This document shows, one piece after another, positions 46,771 through 57,770 of a stretch of DNA of 64,000 nt. The notes beneath the pieces were generated by a model that ran no database searches, had not been told where the DNA came from, and was given only the letters and a program-made list of their open reading frames with translations. A program made the position numbers and the translations under genes. Every line of letters starts with the position of its first letter. Within the stretch, counting starts at the first letter, position 1. The DNA lies in NCBI RefSeq assembly GCF_003590095.1, contig NC_039483.1, positions 14,756,001-14,820,000 of the forward strand, written 5' to 3'. This DNA comes from Trichoplusia ni. Lineage: Eukaryota; Arthropoda; Insecta; Lepidoptera; Noctuidae.

Positions 46771-48226
46771 TTCCATTACTTCGGACGATACGACACGGTG
46801 CCATGTTACGGTGGACAAGTGCACGTCTGTCAAACGTTATTGAACTGTTTGGGTAATTGAATCGTTCTATGATACTTTGTTTTGTTTTAGACCGTTGATT
46901 ATGGCCCCATTGAGTATTTCTGACAAATTGTTTTAGCGCCGTGATGTATTGAAGTAGATTTATCCACTTAGCACTGAGGCTAGATACGACTGCTTCAACG
47001 GAGTGAAACGCTGCATTTATAATATCATTAAGTTAAACAATTTGAATTTATGACCGGACTAAAAGTGCATTGGCCTCACTCAGTAGTAGCAGGAGAAATA
47101 GCATAGATTTTTAGTTTTATTACAACGACCATGCGAGGCTTTGACGAAGAAAGACGTTGCTCTTACCATCTTGTTTCCACAACTGCAAAAGTATTGCTTT
47201 AAGAATAAAGAAGGTTGAGTTCTGGGAATGTAAAATGATGTTTGATCCGCGCACATTTATGCTTATTGGACAATGGAAACAAGCGGCGTCTAGATGGGCT
47301 GAAAGCATTGTCAGTGGTCACTAATATTTGTCACGGATATAGGCTTACTGTAATTTTTTTTTATTTGAAAACGGCAATTTGTTTCGAAAATCTTAAAAAA
47401 TGTCTTCAACTATTTTAAAATATGAACTATTTTGATATTCTAATTGGAATAAGATAGTAGAAAAACAAAATTCTTATTAAGAAATCCTCTCAAATAGCTT
47501 TCTACTTTTTATTAAATCTACATAGTTAATAAGAGAGCAGATTCTGATTGCTGTTTCAGAGTAGAAGAAAGGTAAGAAACGTAAGAAAAATTTCTTAATT
47601 GTTGAGACAACACTGACAATAAATCAATAAAACCTTATTATTTATTCCAATATTTAGAAATTCTGTGTTGACAAACACAATCACTCAACCGGTAGTCAAA
47701 CTAGATGGTGATCAGTAGTCATACCATGAAAAGACACCTGAGCCAAGAAATTGGTTGTCTATTGGCTTGTTTTTAGTGCTACTTCTATTATTCCTGCAAC
47801 TTTTTGTCATTGCTTCATTATGCCTTACTTGAACAACTTGTATTTTTTAGGCTCCCTTACCCAAAGGCTAAAACTGGAACATTATTTACTGAGGCCCTAA
47901 TGTCTCTCCGACACCAGGCTACATCTCAAGAACTGTGATAGCTAGACTGTTTGAAGATTTAAAAGATAACATATTTCTGTTGCGGCTGGGGCATTATGCT
48001 TGTTACAGGCATGAATTTGTTTACACATAAATATGGGTTTTCCAACCAATTTGTTTTTTTTAAGCTTGTTATTCATACAGAATCTCAGTGTTATGAGTCA
48101 AACTTGCATTTGACCAGTATTGTTTAAATAACACATAAGATAAAAGTATGAGGCAAGCAAATCCTGTTATTTGACTACTTAACTACAGGTGTTCTATCAC
48201 CACATCTTATAACATAATTATTATGG
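46771..48226. other. Between the two distal transporter start exons
   Basis: AT-rich sequence with one repeat copy at 47880-48000 (ACCAGGCTACATCTCAAGAA, CTGTGATAGCTAGACTG). A short minus-strand frame at 47120-47308 has no recognisable motif. I see no gene. Confidence 0.4.
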
Positions 48227-48282
48227 TTGTGGAAGAAGGACAGCACAATACATGGAATAGTGGCATGTCTCTTTCACACATG
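48227..48282. repeat. Palindromic 50-bp repeat, copy E
   Basis: GTTGTGGAAGAAGGACAGCA, CAATACATGGAATAGTGGCA, then TGTCTCTTTCACACA. The left end is intact, the right end mutated, and the spacing matches the family at 24801. Confidence 0.45.
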
Positions 48283-49133
48283 AAATAATGTTATTTTGAA
48301 AATGTGGCGGTAAGTTGTCTAGAATCCGTTCACTATACAAATATTGCTGCATTGTTTATACAGTTATTAATATACCATTAGTAGGCCGATTAACATGTTT
48401 GCTTACAGATAATACTTTAATGAAAGTACAATGGTAGTATTTGTCTTACTGATAAAAATGGGCTGAGTTTGGCTTATGTGCGGGACAGGGAGCCCATCCC
48501 AAGTAAACAGACACTTATAGATACACTAATCTATTTAAAAATAAGAGTAAATGTTTCTAATGAATGTGTGACTATCACAGTTAAAGAACTCAACCGAATA
48601 TACTTGAGTGTGATCTCAAATATAAGGATGCTAAAACATAATATTCATAGCTTTTTTGATGAGAAAATTGGGACAAAACCTAGTAATAACTTAAAGTATG
48701 TTACTATAAAAGTATAAAAATAAATAATTATGTTTTTCTTTAGATAAAAAGTATCTTTCAAAGAGGTTCAAAAAGATTGTTTACCTTTTTAAGTTTCTTA
48801 TAAGATTCTTCTTATTTTTTTTATCAAAAGATATAATATATGTTACATGCTTTATCACATCAACCATTAACAACCTCTTATTTATCAACACCATAATATT
48901 GGTAATAAGTGTAATTAAACTAAAACAAGTTTTAAGTCATTAATTAAAAGATTAATTGTTACACTGTTATAGTTAAATTGATAGAATTTATCGAACCCAA
49001 TTTCGTCACAAATATGAAACCGGAAATATCCATTTAATCTACAAAAAGGTTAAAATAATAAATCAACAAGTCCGGAGACAAATAAACAAATGTTTAAAAT
49101 GCGAAATCAAAAAAGAAGTTGGTTTTAACTTAC

Positions 49134-49189
49134 TCTTTTCCCGTCCATAGTGGAGTGTACGTGTAATCGTAGTCTGGTCTGTTCGCCAT
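49134..49189 (-). CDS. Most distal alternative first coding exon of the SLC17 transporter (third)
   Basis: ATG at 49189 (GGAAATGG context) opens MANRPDYDYTYTPLWTGK and ends at the strong donor AAAAGA|GTAAGT at 49134, in phase 2. Splicing to 19996 creates a glutamate codon and then EQTKDYQMTW in frame. The tyrosine-rich N-terminus (YDYTYTPLW) differs from the other two. The same phase in all three candidate exons supports membership in one gene, although this exon could belong to another transcript. It stands head to head with the plus-strand exon at 49971. Confidence 0.6.
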
Positions 49190-49970
49190 TTCCACACAAC
49201 TAGTTTTCACTTATAATAATGTAATTTTCGTAATATACAACCTATTTAATAAAACATGATACATAAATATTTACACACAATTTAGACATTTTGCCATTTG
49301 ATTTTGACATTTCACGTTGCCTTGGTTTTTGCGTTTCGTCCTACGCAAGTAGGCATTGATTTACCACAAAACTTTAACACTCATTTGCTTTTTCATACCT
49401 CAAATCTTGTAAGGTAACATGTGTGCAAGTAGGTACATTTAGAAACCTTAATAGGTTAAAGAAATATTTACAAAGAAAACATTTACCTATCGAAACGCCT
49501 CCAAAAATAATATTCTGTCCGATTAATCTGTACATTTGCTTACATTTTAACAATAGGCACTACCAACTTTTAACCATTCTAATGAAGTTATTCGTTAGAA
49601 TGTTTTATTTCCACTTATGCTTCTTAGTAGGTAAACATTTTTATGCGAAATCTGTGCAAAATATTAAAACACAAGCTTTAGAATAAGCCGATTAACGAAC
49701 CTATCTACCAACTTTTACGTTAGTTTTTAACATGTAAAAAGTTTTCGGTTGTTATTAACAGATGCCGCTTTCCGATTTGTTTTTGGGAAACCCTTGTTTG
49801 GATACTTTGAAATCAGGCTAAAAAGTATAATTATGTACCAAAGGAGGCTCTTTTAAAACAAAAAAAGAGAAAAGAGAATAGACTTACGAAAGTTATTGTT
49901 GGGTCAACGAAGTCAATTGTTTGTGATGTTAACACAATGTTCATCAGAGTGAAAGACATTGGCGGAAAAA
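49190..49970. promoter_or_regulatory. Divergent intergenic region between the distal transporter exon and a plus-strand gene
   Basis: 780 bases separate two oppositely oriented ATGs, so both promoters should lie here. I see no clear TATA on either side. An 87-codon plus-strand frame at 49423-49686 shows no recognisable features. Confidence 0.4.
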
Positions 49971-50022
49971 ATGGCAGAACCAGCTATCAACAATATGTCC
50001 CTTACGTGCCGGCCTGGAAGCG
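49971..50022 (+). CDS. Candidate first coding exon of an unidentified plus-strand gene
   Basis: ATG at 49971 (AAAAAATGG context) opens MAEPAINNMSLTCRPGS and stops at a strong donor AGCG|GTATGT, leaving phase 1. The sequence is less AT-rich than its surroundings. It can join in frame to the exon at 52982, which opens with two bases, forming an aspartate codon. I do not recognise the peptide. The gene would continue to the right, possibly out of the window. Confidence 0.5.
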
Positions 50023-51278
50023 GTATGTGGGTGACCTAATTTTTTCAGAAGTTATTACCCAACTTATTATGGGGAGTCATGGCGATGCATTCTATGGGGA
50101 TTTGCCTTAACTGTATGAACATGGTGGTTTACGTTAGGGGACGAATCAATTCACTTGGATGATTCGAGATATTGCTGAGTTATGGTGATAAAATATTTTA
50201 TGAACATGTTTAATCATCGTCTTTATTATCTATGTAACGTCTGGTTTTGATGAGACATGGGTTAGCATAATCCTCAAAGCGTTGTCTAAAGTTTACGCTC
50301 AATTACACAACTAAATTAAAACTGCATCAATATTTGTCACGAACTATGAGCATTTAGATAAATAAAATGTGGCTTTTCTGGTACATGTGAAGTTGAAGCT
50401 TGGAGTTGGTCTTGTTTGTCTTTCGACATTGTACCTACAGACTCGCTATCGCTTACAGTAAAGTCTCATTTACATACAATACAGATATTATTTAACTTCA
50501 CGACTTTAGTTTGGAATTGCAGCTATACGGTAGAGTAGAAGTAAGTACGCAGTCAAAGTCTGCGCTACCTAATTGTGAACAAGTAAAGTTTTCATGATGA
50601 CAGATTCGTAAAATTGGAAACATTCGATATTAGGTATTGCTAGTAAGTTCCTAATATAAAACAACTTTTGGATGCTCTTTAGGTGCATATACTTTTTCCT
50701 CTCAAAAACCTTTACAAATAAAGTCAAATATTTATTTTTAGTTCTAAAGTGTTAACATTGTCAAAAATCATTATAGGTCCTGTAATGAACATTATTTTGT
50801 GTGTGTGAAACTCTCCGCGACACAAGCATTCCTTTAAAAACTTATAGAAAAGATAGTAATTTTCTTACATAACTTGATTATCTACACGATTACTCTAATA
50901 TCGGATTACTGTCCGCCATCATCATGACGTCATCTATCTTCTGGCCATTCAACAGAGCCCAGTGGTGTCGCCCGTCCATTTATTTAGCCACCCATCAATC
51001 TCGATACCCGTTTATTATTTCTGCCTTTCGTGTCAATATTGGGTTAAATAACTTAAGATACGCCAGATAGGTTATCTTCAGACATTAAAGTCGCATTACG
51101 AATGGCATTTGGAAGAATAAACGATGCAAGTGACTTATGAAATTGTGCAATCACTTACATGAAATTAAGCTGCCCTGCAATCACAGCAAATAAAGTTCAT
51201 TTTAATGTTGTTTGTAGCAGTAAAGGTGATGAATGGTAAGAAATAATATCAGGAGGCAAACCGCCAATTACGTATTAT

Positions 51279-51330
51279 TGTGGAAGAGAGATATCGTTAC
51301 ATAATGTAGCGCGCTTTCACGCTTCCACGG
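51279..51330. repeat. Palindromic 50-bp repeat, copy C
   Basis: TTGTGGAAGAGAGATATCGT, TACATAATGTAGCGCGCTTT, then CACGCTTCCACGG. Both inverted ends (TGTGGAAG and CTTCCACG) are present. Confidence 0.6.
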
Positions 51331-52981
51331 CGGCAAAAATGTCATTTTACGAGGTGGCAGCATACGGTAGGACCAGCAAACCTTTAGCCATTATCTTGGT
51401 AATGATTTTGAGATGTAAGTGTTTTTTTTCACTTTTATATTATTTCGAGAAGCGTTTACGTAAATAGAATTTGCAGTAAACACAAAAACAGATGACAGGA
51501 AGCCCGCATCCAAATACGTTACACACCCAGTGAACAAGCCTTTACAAAGACGAATATTTCCAAAGATAAATCCGAAATCACGCGGCAAACGTTCATTTAT
51601 CAACGTAAATTCAATGCAATTTGTAACAGTGACTTGCAAATACCTTATTGCTTTCTCGTGTATGAAAATTCTTGATCCTTAGAATATATTGCGAAATGCT
51701 TACGCGATTTAGACGTTATACTTCGTCTTGCGGAAGTCTGTGCTGTAAATAGACGGATAATAGGCAATTTGATCGTTTTATAATACTTTATGTGTTATGC
51801 TGGCATAAAATGGTGCACGTTCTCGTGTCGGGTTAAGGGTAGAGGAATATTCCGGACTACATTGTAGCTTAGTTTCGCAAACAGATTAAAATTGTTTGAA
51901 GCTTCAAAGGTTATTGTAAAATGTTGAAGCATTAAGTTTAAGGGTTATTCGAACAGCTTAGTGGTGGTACGTTCGCACTAACGTGTCGTGTGCTTAATGA
52001 AAACGAATTTTTAATAGCTAAGAATGGTTAACGAAGAAATTATGAGAACCAACAAGGCTAAGGTGTTTTCAAAGGTGCTAAGTCAAGTCATAGGGTATAA
52101 ATCAGAGGGGTAATTTCTGACAGCAGATTATACATCAGCCATGTGAAAAGAAAACGTTCGAAAACGTAGGTACCTAAGATTCTCTGTAGGAGTCCACAAG
52201 ACTTAAAAGGTAATTAAGGTATCTCTACTGTAACGATAATAGCTCATATCATTTACACATTAAGACTGAAAATTTACTGAATATTCGTGTCTTAAATCAG
52301 AAAAGACCAGACGTAGGTATAGAGGGCTTAGTCTTATAGTGGCTTTAAGCATTTAATATAGAAGCAATAAACCTTAATCGAGTCCGAGGCCACATTATGC
52401 CTGAGAATCCAGGCAATAAAAATAGGCACTTACGTGAAGAAACAATTCAGCCCATGTTAAAGATCCATAGATAAATCTAAATGCTAACTTTTGCTTGAAA
52501 ATTTAAATTCAATGAATTTATAGGTAAAATGCCTTAGATTTACGAGAATTTGAATTTGAAAGCAAGCTCTAATCACAATATGTGCGGAAGCATGACCGAG
52601 TGACCTCAGCTGTCCATAGGGATAAACTTATCCGAAGTAGGTTGAAAAAATAATGGTGAAATGCTTCATTTGCCTATTTCATAGAAAAAATATTCGATTT
52701 TCACACAGATTTATCTTGTGTAGACAAAATGTATCTACTCTCATCATTACTAGACTCAATAGGGATGATGACAATTTGTTTTCAATGCCGGTCATGCGGT
52801 TTAATGAATAATAATGGATTTGGTATTTGTAGTTTGTGCTCCAAGCATAAATTGATCAAAATAAAGTAAATGGAACTTGACCGTGACGTCACTTCTGAGG
52901 ATATCTTTGCGGAGTTATAGCCTCACAAGCTGTTCTCAAAAACTTTAAAATAGTTTATCTTTGTATTTTTATTTGGTTCAG

Positions 52982-53078
52982 ATTATCGCAAAAGCAGTGT
53001 TACTTCGACTTCTAAGTCAGAGTCAAGCCATCCCGTTACTCTGGTTGAGGCAGTCGAAGAGCCCAAGATCACAGTACA
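52982..53078 (+). CDS. Candidate second exon of the unidentified plus-strand gene
   Basis: After acceptor TTTGGTTCAG (ends 52981) the frame set by the exon at 49971 reads DYRKSSVTSTSKSESSHPVT, then LVEAVEEPKITVQ, with balanced, serine-rich, codon-like sequence. It either ends at TAA just after (53080-53082), giving a roughly 50-residue product, or splices at CA|GTAATA (end 53078) to an exon not found here. The composition suggests an intrinsically disordered N-terminus of a larger protein. No family is recognised. Chance is possible but the matching phase and good splice sites argue against it. Confidence 0.4.
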
Positions 53079-53789
53079 GTAATATACTACTGTGCCGAGA
53101 TGATTTTAGACAGTCGCCAAAAATAGGCGTTAACGTCGAACATAAAAAAAAGATATATACCTCTACCGTTGATAAGGCCGTTCTTGGGCCAGACAATCAC
53201 AGCGAAAAAAAGAAGCAGGTTCAAAATGTTTTCTTCTAAAAATAAAGCCTTCTATAAATTGTAAAATTATCTTGCATTTCCCTTTAAGCAGATAGTAGCT
53301 TACAAATGTCAAGTTAGTTTCTGACATAAACTTTTAAGAACACAAATACGGGCCAAAAATTTCCCGTCGCATACCAAAGTTTTATCAGATTTGAACTTTA
53401 ACTTTATGTGTAGTTGGGTGAGATTGTTTCTGACCGAAGATAAGGATTTGAGAACTAAGGCTGGTTTCACGGGGGGTCCAGGAAATTTGTAAGAGAGAAC
53501 TGTGTGAATTAGAAAGATCTCAGAATTGGGATGCATGATAGGCTGTGAAAATTAATGGAAACTTTCTTAGCATCATTTAAATTGTATAATGACCGTTCTT
53601 TTATGCTGCTTGTAAAGTAATTGCAACTTCTTTAAGCCAGGAACTCCATGAATACATCCAAAAGTTTAAAGTTCAGCGAGTCCAAGGGGAAACTATTGAA
53701 TGTTTTCGCAAAAACCCTTATTATTCACATATAGTAAGAAGGCTTTTTATGTATACAAGAATTAAAACCTTTTTGGTTTATTGTCTTTT

Positions 53790-54300
53790 GCCGTTTGGTG
53801 TCGATGCGACCTGTTCTAGGTTAGCCCCAACAGCGTAACCTGCACAACCTACATTATATGGGGTACATGAACGGGTTTCTCGTATATGTTCAGCCCGTAC
53901 GTGCCGCCCGAATAGCTGTGAAGCCAGCCCTACTATCTTTTATGCGGACTAAAAATATCCCGACAAAGTAGGATTACGGTATACGATACATTTTCATGAA
54001 CTAATATTATTTTTCAGTTTGGTTTTCGCCTTTCAAATGAGGTTTTAGTTTTCTATTTTAAGAGTAGTGTCAAAGAAGAGTTAGGTAATGTCAATAGCGA
54101 CTTGATATATTTGAAAAATGGTTTTAGGAGATAAAATTTAAAACGCTATAGTTTTTTTTTTATAATAACTATCGTGAGACTGATTCATTATTAAATGTTC
54201 GACTCGCGATCCCGCCGCGTCTGCTCATGATTAAGGACTCCGGTTGGGTCCGAAACTAGTCGGGCTACCCCGATAAATACGCGCTATAGTTTGCTATAGT
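53790..54300. repeat. Repeat-rich stretch, including TCATGATTAAGGACTCCGGT unit
   Basis: At 54205-54285 the sequence CTGCTCATGATTAAGGACTC, CGGTTGGGTCCGAAACTAGT and CGGGCTACCCCGATAAATAC is a familiar lepidopteran interspersed repeat unit. A further less AT-rich patch at 53800-53960 is probably also repeat-derived, but I cannot place it. Confidence 0.45.
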
Positions 54301-54786
54301 TGTTAAAGTGGGTTTGGACTATCTTGGAACGAACCTAAGGAATAAATTGTTTTTTTTTCTTCATTTTTGATATACTGCAGAATGAGATAAACATCTCTTA
54401 ATGGTGTTTTAAAAAGTATGCTTTGATTAAACACCTACAGAAAATTGCCTTGTCATTTGAAAACAGAATTTCTGTAGGTAAGATTGTGTTCTAAAAGGGT
54501 AGATAAGAGATTACTTATTTTAAAAATGCTTATATGCTTTTGCCTGCCGGGGTTCGCTTTAAAAGAGGTTCGATCAAAAGATTTATTTATATGCTAGGTT
54601 ATGAGCCACTTCCTGCATAATCTACCTATCGACTTATTAGGTAACATGAAGGAGATGTTAAAGTAATTTACGCTTTTAATTGAAAAACATAGAATATACG
54701 ATTATAATTTCATTTCGAAAGTAAAATTTAGAAATTACAAAAAGGATCTACCAAAAAACAAAGAGGATATTTTTCATAAAACAAAC

Positions 54787-54829
54787 AAACAAATATTACG
54801 ATAAAAGTTGTTTATCGTAATATTTGTTT
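54787..54829. repeat. Perfect inverted repeat, 19-bp arms, 5-nt loop
   Basis: AAACAAATATTACGATAAA (54787-54805) is the exact reverse complement of 54811-54829; the loop is AGTTG. Confidence 0.9.
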
Positions 54830-55355
54830 CACGTTTACACGTAGTTTTTTTTTCATAAACGGAATATATGCCTTCTATTTTACTCATTAGTATCTGGATA
54901 TGGAACCAAGTTCTTTTGACAGACAATGTTCTATATAATACATAGTCTTAAATCGCTCTTTGCATAGCTTAGTGCTTGAGCCTTCTAGTCAGACATTTCC
55001 ACCCTAAATGTATGACTATTAATTTCACAAAGTATGTTAGTATTACCAAAGAATGGTTTGACGGAAATACACTATTCTCCTCTTTTCTTTTTATTACACC
55101 ACATTATCAATAATGTGGGGAAAACGGGTCAATTGGCCGCAAGTTACTGGCTTCATAAAATCTAACAACTAAATATTTCGCACCTACAACGGTCGGATAT
55201 AGACATAAACATAAAATAACCTTAGTCCATATATTCCTATTTTATACACTCCATTAGAAATCAGAATTAAAGATCTTATTCAAATCCAGACCTTCACGAA
55301 TTGTGAATATTATCTGGCTGAACAATAAAAACAAGAGTTGATTTGTTCCTTTTTC

Positions 55356-55420
55356 AAAAATTATGTTTTGTTCAGAATAGCCTTCTAATTGAAGGCTATT
55401 CTGAACAAAACATAATTTTT
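55356..55420. repeat. Perfect inverted repeat, 30-bp arms, 5-nt loop
   Basis: The left arm at 55356-55385 ends CAGAATAGCCTTC, and the right arm at 55391-55420 begins GAAGGCTATTCTG. The arms match over all 30 positions, with TAATT as the loop. This is the longest perfect hairpin in the window. Confidence 0.92.
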
Positions 55421-55587
55421 TTATCAATTTTATAATTGTGTTGGTACAACCTTTTTTATGAAAAGTATCAACAGATCTCTACTAGGCATAGTATATAACA
55501 ATGTGATTTTATCAAAAAATTGCTAGAATTAAAAAAGCAGGAACGAGGTCTACGAACATATTGCCGTTCAACCAGGCAGACAACGAT

Positions 55588-55638
55588 CGCGTGGAAACGA
55601 GATGCCACTTTGAGTACTCCATTTCGCTTCCACAATTC
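55588..55638. repeat. Palindromic 50-bp repeat, copy D
   Basis: CGTGGAAACGAGATGCCACT, TTGAGTACTCCATTTCGCTT, then CCACAATTCC. Inverted ends GTGGAAACGA and TCGCTTCCAC are clear. Confidence 0.55.
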
Positions 55639-56316
55639 CTCGTTACCTAGTCCAGTCAAAATAAACAAAAAAAAGTCATAACTTAGCCAAAATTCGCATA
55701 GAGCTGAAAATTGGCAGAGACGTTAAATACATCATTATAAAGAAAATATCAAAAGTCCCCTTCGATCCCACTTCTGCAAAAAAAAATATTCAAGGTCAAA
55801 CATGCAAAATTAAGGTTTTTTTCATTTTTCTCCAAAACGGTAAGTTTTATCGTAAAATAATACAGACAAAAGTTGTAGATCATACAATTCTCTACAAAAA
55901 TGGTTCAGTCACTTTTTCTCTTACGACTCACCATTCGTGAGATATCGCGGTTTTAATCATTAGAAAATTCATATTTTACATAATATGCACTAAAATGCAG
56001 CCTGTATACGTCATCGGACGTTCAATATAAATGAAAATAAGAAATTATTGGTTTGTGCTACTTACACAATATAAAACTTGTATAAATTGAATGAATATTT
56101 TAAAATAAAAGACCATACTGTCAGTCCCTAATTCCCTTCGTCGGTAACCTTGAGAAACATCTTCTAGCTACATCATTGTTTGAGTGTGGAGGGTCATATA
56201 CCTGCCTATTTTTGAAGGAAGTAAGCGACATAACTCAGTATATACTGTTAGTTTTGAAAATTCCTTTTTGGTAATATTTTCAATTTTAATTTGTGCTGTT
56301 AAATAATTTTAACAAA

Positions 56317-56499
56317 ATGTCAGAAGTTTGTTTCATTTGTGATAAACCTTTGGAAGAAAGTGAAGTTGTTGTTGTGGATCGTGGAATGAAGACTTTGATT
56401 GATGCAAGTGTGGAAAGAAATGATAAGTTTTTTGAATACTTATGCATTTATAAAAAAATACGACTTGTAAACGTGGGTAAAGCTTTTATCGTAATGTAA
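56317..56499 (+). pseudogene. Fragment of a zinc-finger-like gene of a multicopy, probably transposon-associated family
   Basis: The frame encodes MSEVCFICDKPLEESEVVVV and then DRGMKTLIDASVERNDKFFEY before a stop at 56499. A C-x2-C pair near the start, then 'V-x-RG-x-x-TL-x-x-AS-x-x-RND', is the N-terminal layout of a multicopy arthropod protein family usually continuing into a histidine/cysteine pair (VH..C). Here the second half of the finger is missing: the frame ends KAFIVM without the expected His/Cys. It therefore looks like a truncated copy, although a splice donor (ACGTG|GTAAAG) near the end leaves room for a first exon. Family recall is from memory. Confidence 0.45.
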
Positions 56500-56565
56500 G
56501 GGACGCTATTGTTTTGTTTTGAGGCAAGTTCCACTTTGTTTTTTGGTAGTTCCTTTTCATACTTT

Positions 56566-56802
56566 ACGAGCTGACCCAGCAAACGTTGTTTTGCCTAATG
56601 AATTATTTCTAGTTAAAAATAAAATCTTATTTTTTTTTATTGTGAGCAACCCTTAACACTTAGGGGTATGAAAAATAAATGTTAGTCGGTTCTCAGACCT
56701 ACTGAATACGCATATAAAATTTGGAAAAATCGGTTAAGAAGTTTCGGAGGAGTACGGTACGAGTAACTAATATCGCGACACGGGAATTTTATATATTAGA
56801 GA
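56566..56802 (-). mobile_element. Non-autonomous Helitron, complete
   Basis: On the minus strand it starts TCTCTAATATATAAAATTCC, carries ACTCCTCCGAAACTTCTTAA, and ends CAAAACAACGTTTGCTGGGT then CAGCTCGT at 56566, a one-base variant of CTAGT after the family's usual subterminal sequence. It is about 237 bp and has no coding capacity. A diverged sister is at 21995-22145. Confidence 0.65.
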
Positions 56803-57682
56803 AGATTATTATAAAATATTTTTTCGTCTTCTTTGCATCTTGAATTAACATTAAACCTGAATAAATAAAATCAACATAGATTCAACTCAGTATTTGAGTG
56901 TTTATCTTACTTAGTCTGCTTTAACTCCTAATGCAGGATACCGCTGTTATGGAGTACCTACAAATGAACGGGGACCAAAATAGACCTGCTTGGTAGTAAC
57001 TGGCTTCCCTCAAGGCGATGTTTCTGCTTATTTATTCAATGGTCTCTTAAGCTTCATGAATTAATACAGACCCTCGAAAAAGATTAATCTTTAACGTGCT
57101 CAAAATACCTCGCGCGAAAACATTTCACTACTAAGAACAAAACCGAGTTTTAATTCACGTTTGCCTCCGCTTTTTCCGCAATTTGCTACGTGACGCGTCC
57201 TATAACAAAGGGAACATGTTTTTACAGACTTCATACTGTGTGTTCAGGGTTTTATGAGCATCTACAGTCACTGTATGGGCGTTCTTTGTAATGTAATGAA
57301 TTCAGCAGTGGTAATAAGGTTGAAAGTCATGTGAACAAGTCAAAAGTACAAAGTGGAATCTGCCTCATTTTGATGTTCATCGTTTTAGAAATTTCGACCT
57401 TAGTAGCTATGTATTTTTTCTATCTTGCAGTGATGAAAAAAGGTTCCAATAAAAGCCTCATTTCACATAGAAAATGAAGGGTATTGGTTTCCTTGGAAAT
57501 TGAGTGCTTTTTGCCGATTTCGGACTATTAGTTTCAGATATGGCCACATTACTCCATAGCCAGTGAATTTCCTTAAAATGATGGAATCCGTTCAGTGACT
57601 CATCTGAGAGACATAGAGACATAAAATATAGAAAAAAAGTCTAATTAGAAACTTGTTCAACAAACCCCGACGCTTATAAATC

Positions 57683-57770
57683 TATAAAGCCATCCCATTC
57701 ACGTCTCCATCAGGAAGCCACTTGAAGGTCAGAATTAGCCCATTCAAATATGGAGGGATCTCGCAAATGA
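57683..57770 (-). other. Short minus-strand coding-like stretch of unknown origin
   Basis: Read on the minus strand this gives EIPPYLNGLILTFKWLPDGD and then VNGMAL before a stop. The peptide looks more protein-like than the surrounding AT-rich DNA and may come from a decayed transposon or captured exon. No splice sites were worked out. Confidence 0.2.

Noticed and set aside
48424..48717. Plus-strand open frame of about 98 codons (AYVRDREPIPSKQTLID...)
   Set aside because: Fairly protein-like, but it has no ATG in good context, the upstream acceptor at 48408 does not lead into this frame, and no family is recognised.
55356..55420. Pre-microRNA interpretation of the 30-bp hairpin
   Set aside because: Arms are perfectly paired, the loop is only 5 nt and flanks do not pair; this is unlike an animal pre-miRNA, so it was kept only as an inverted repeat.
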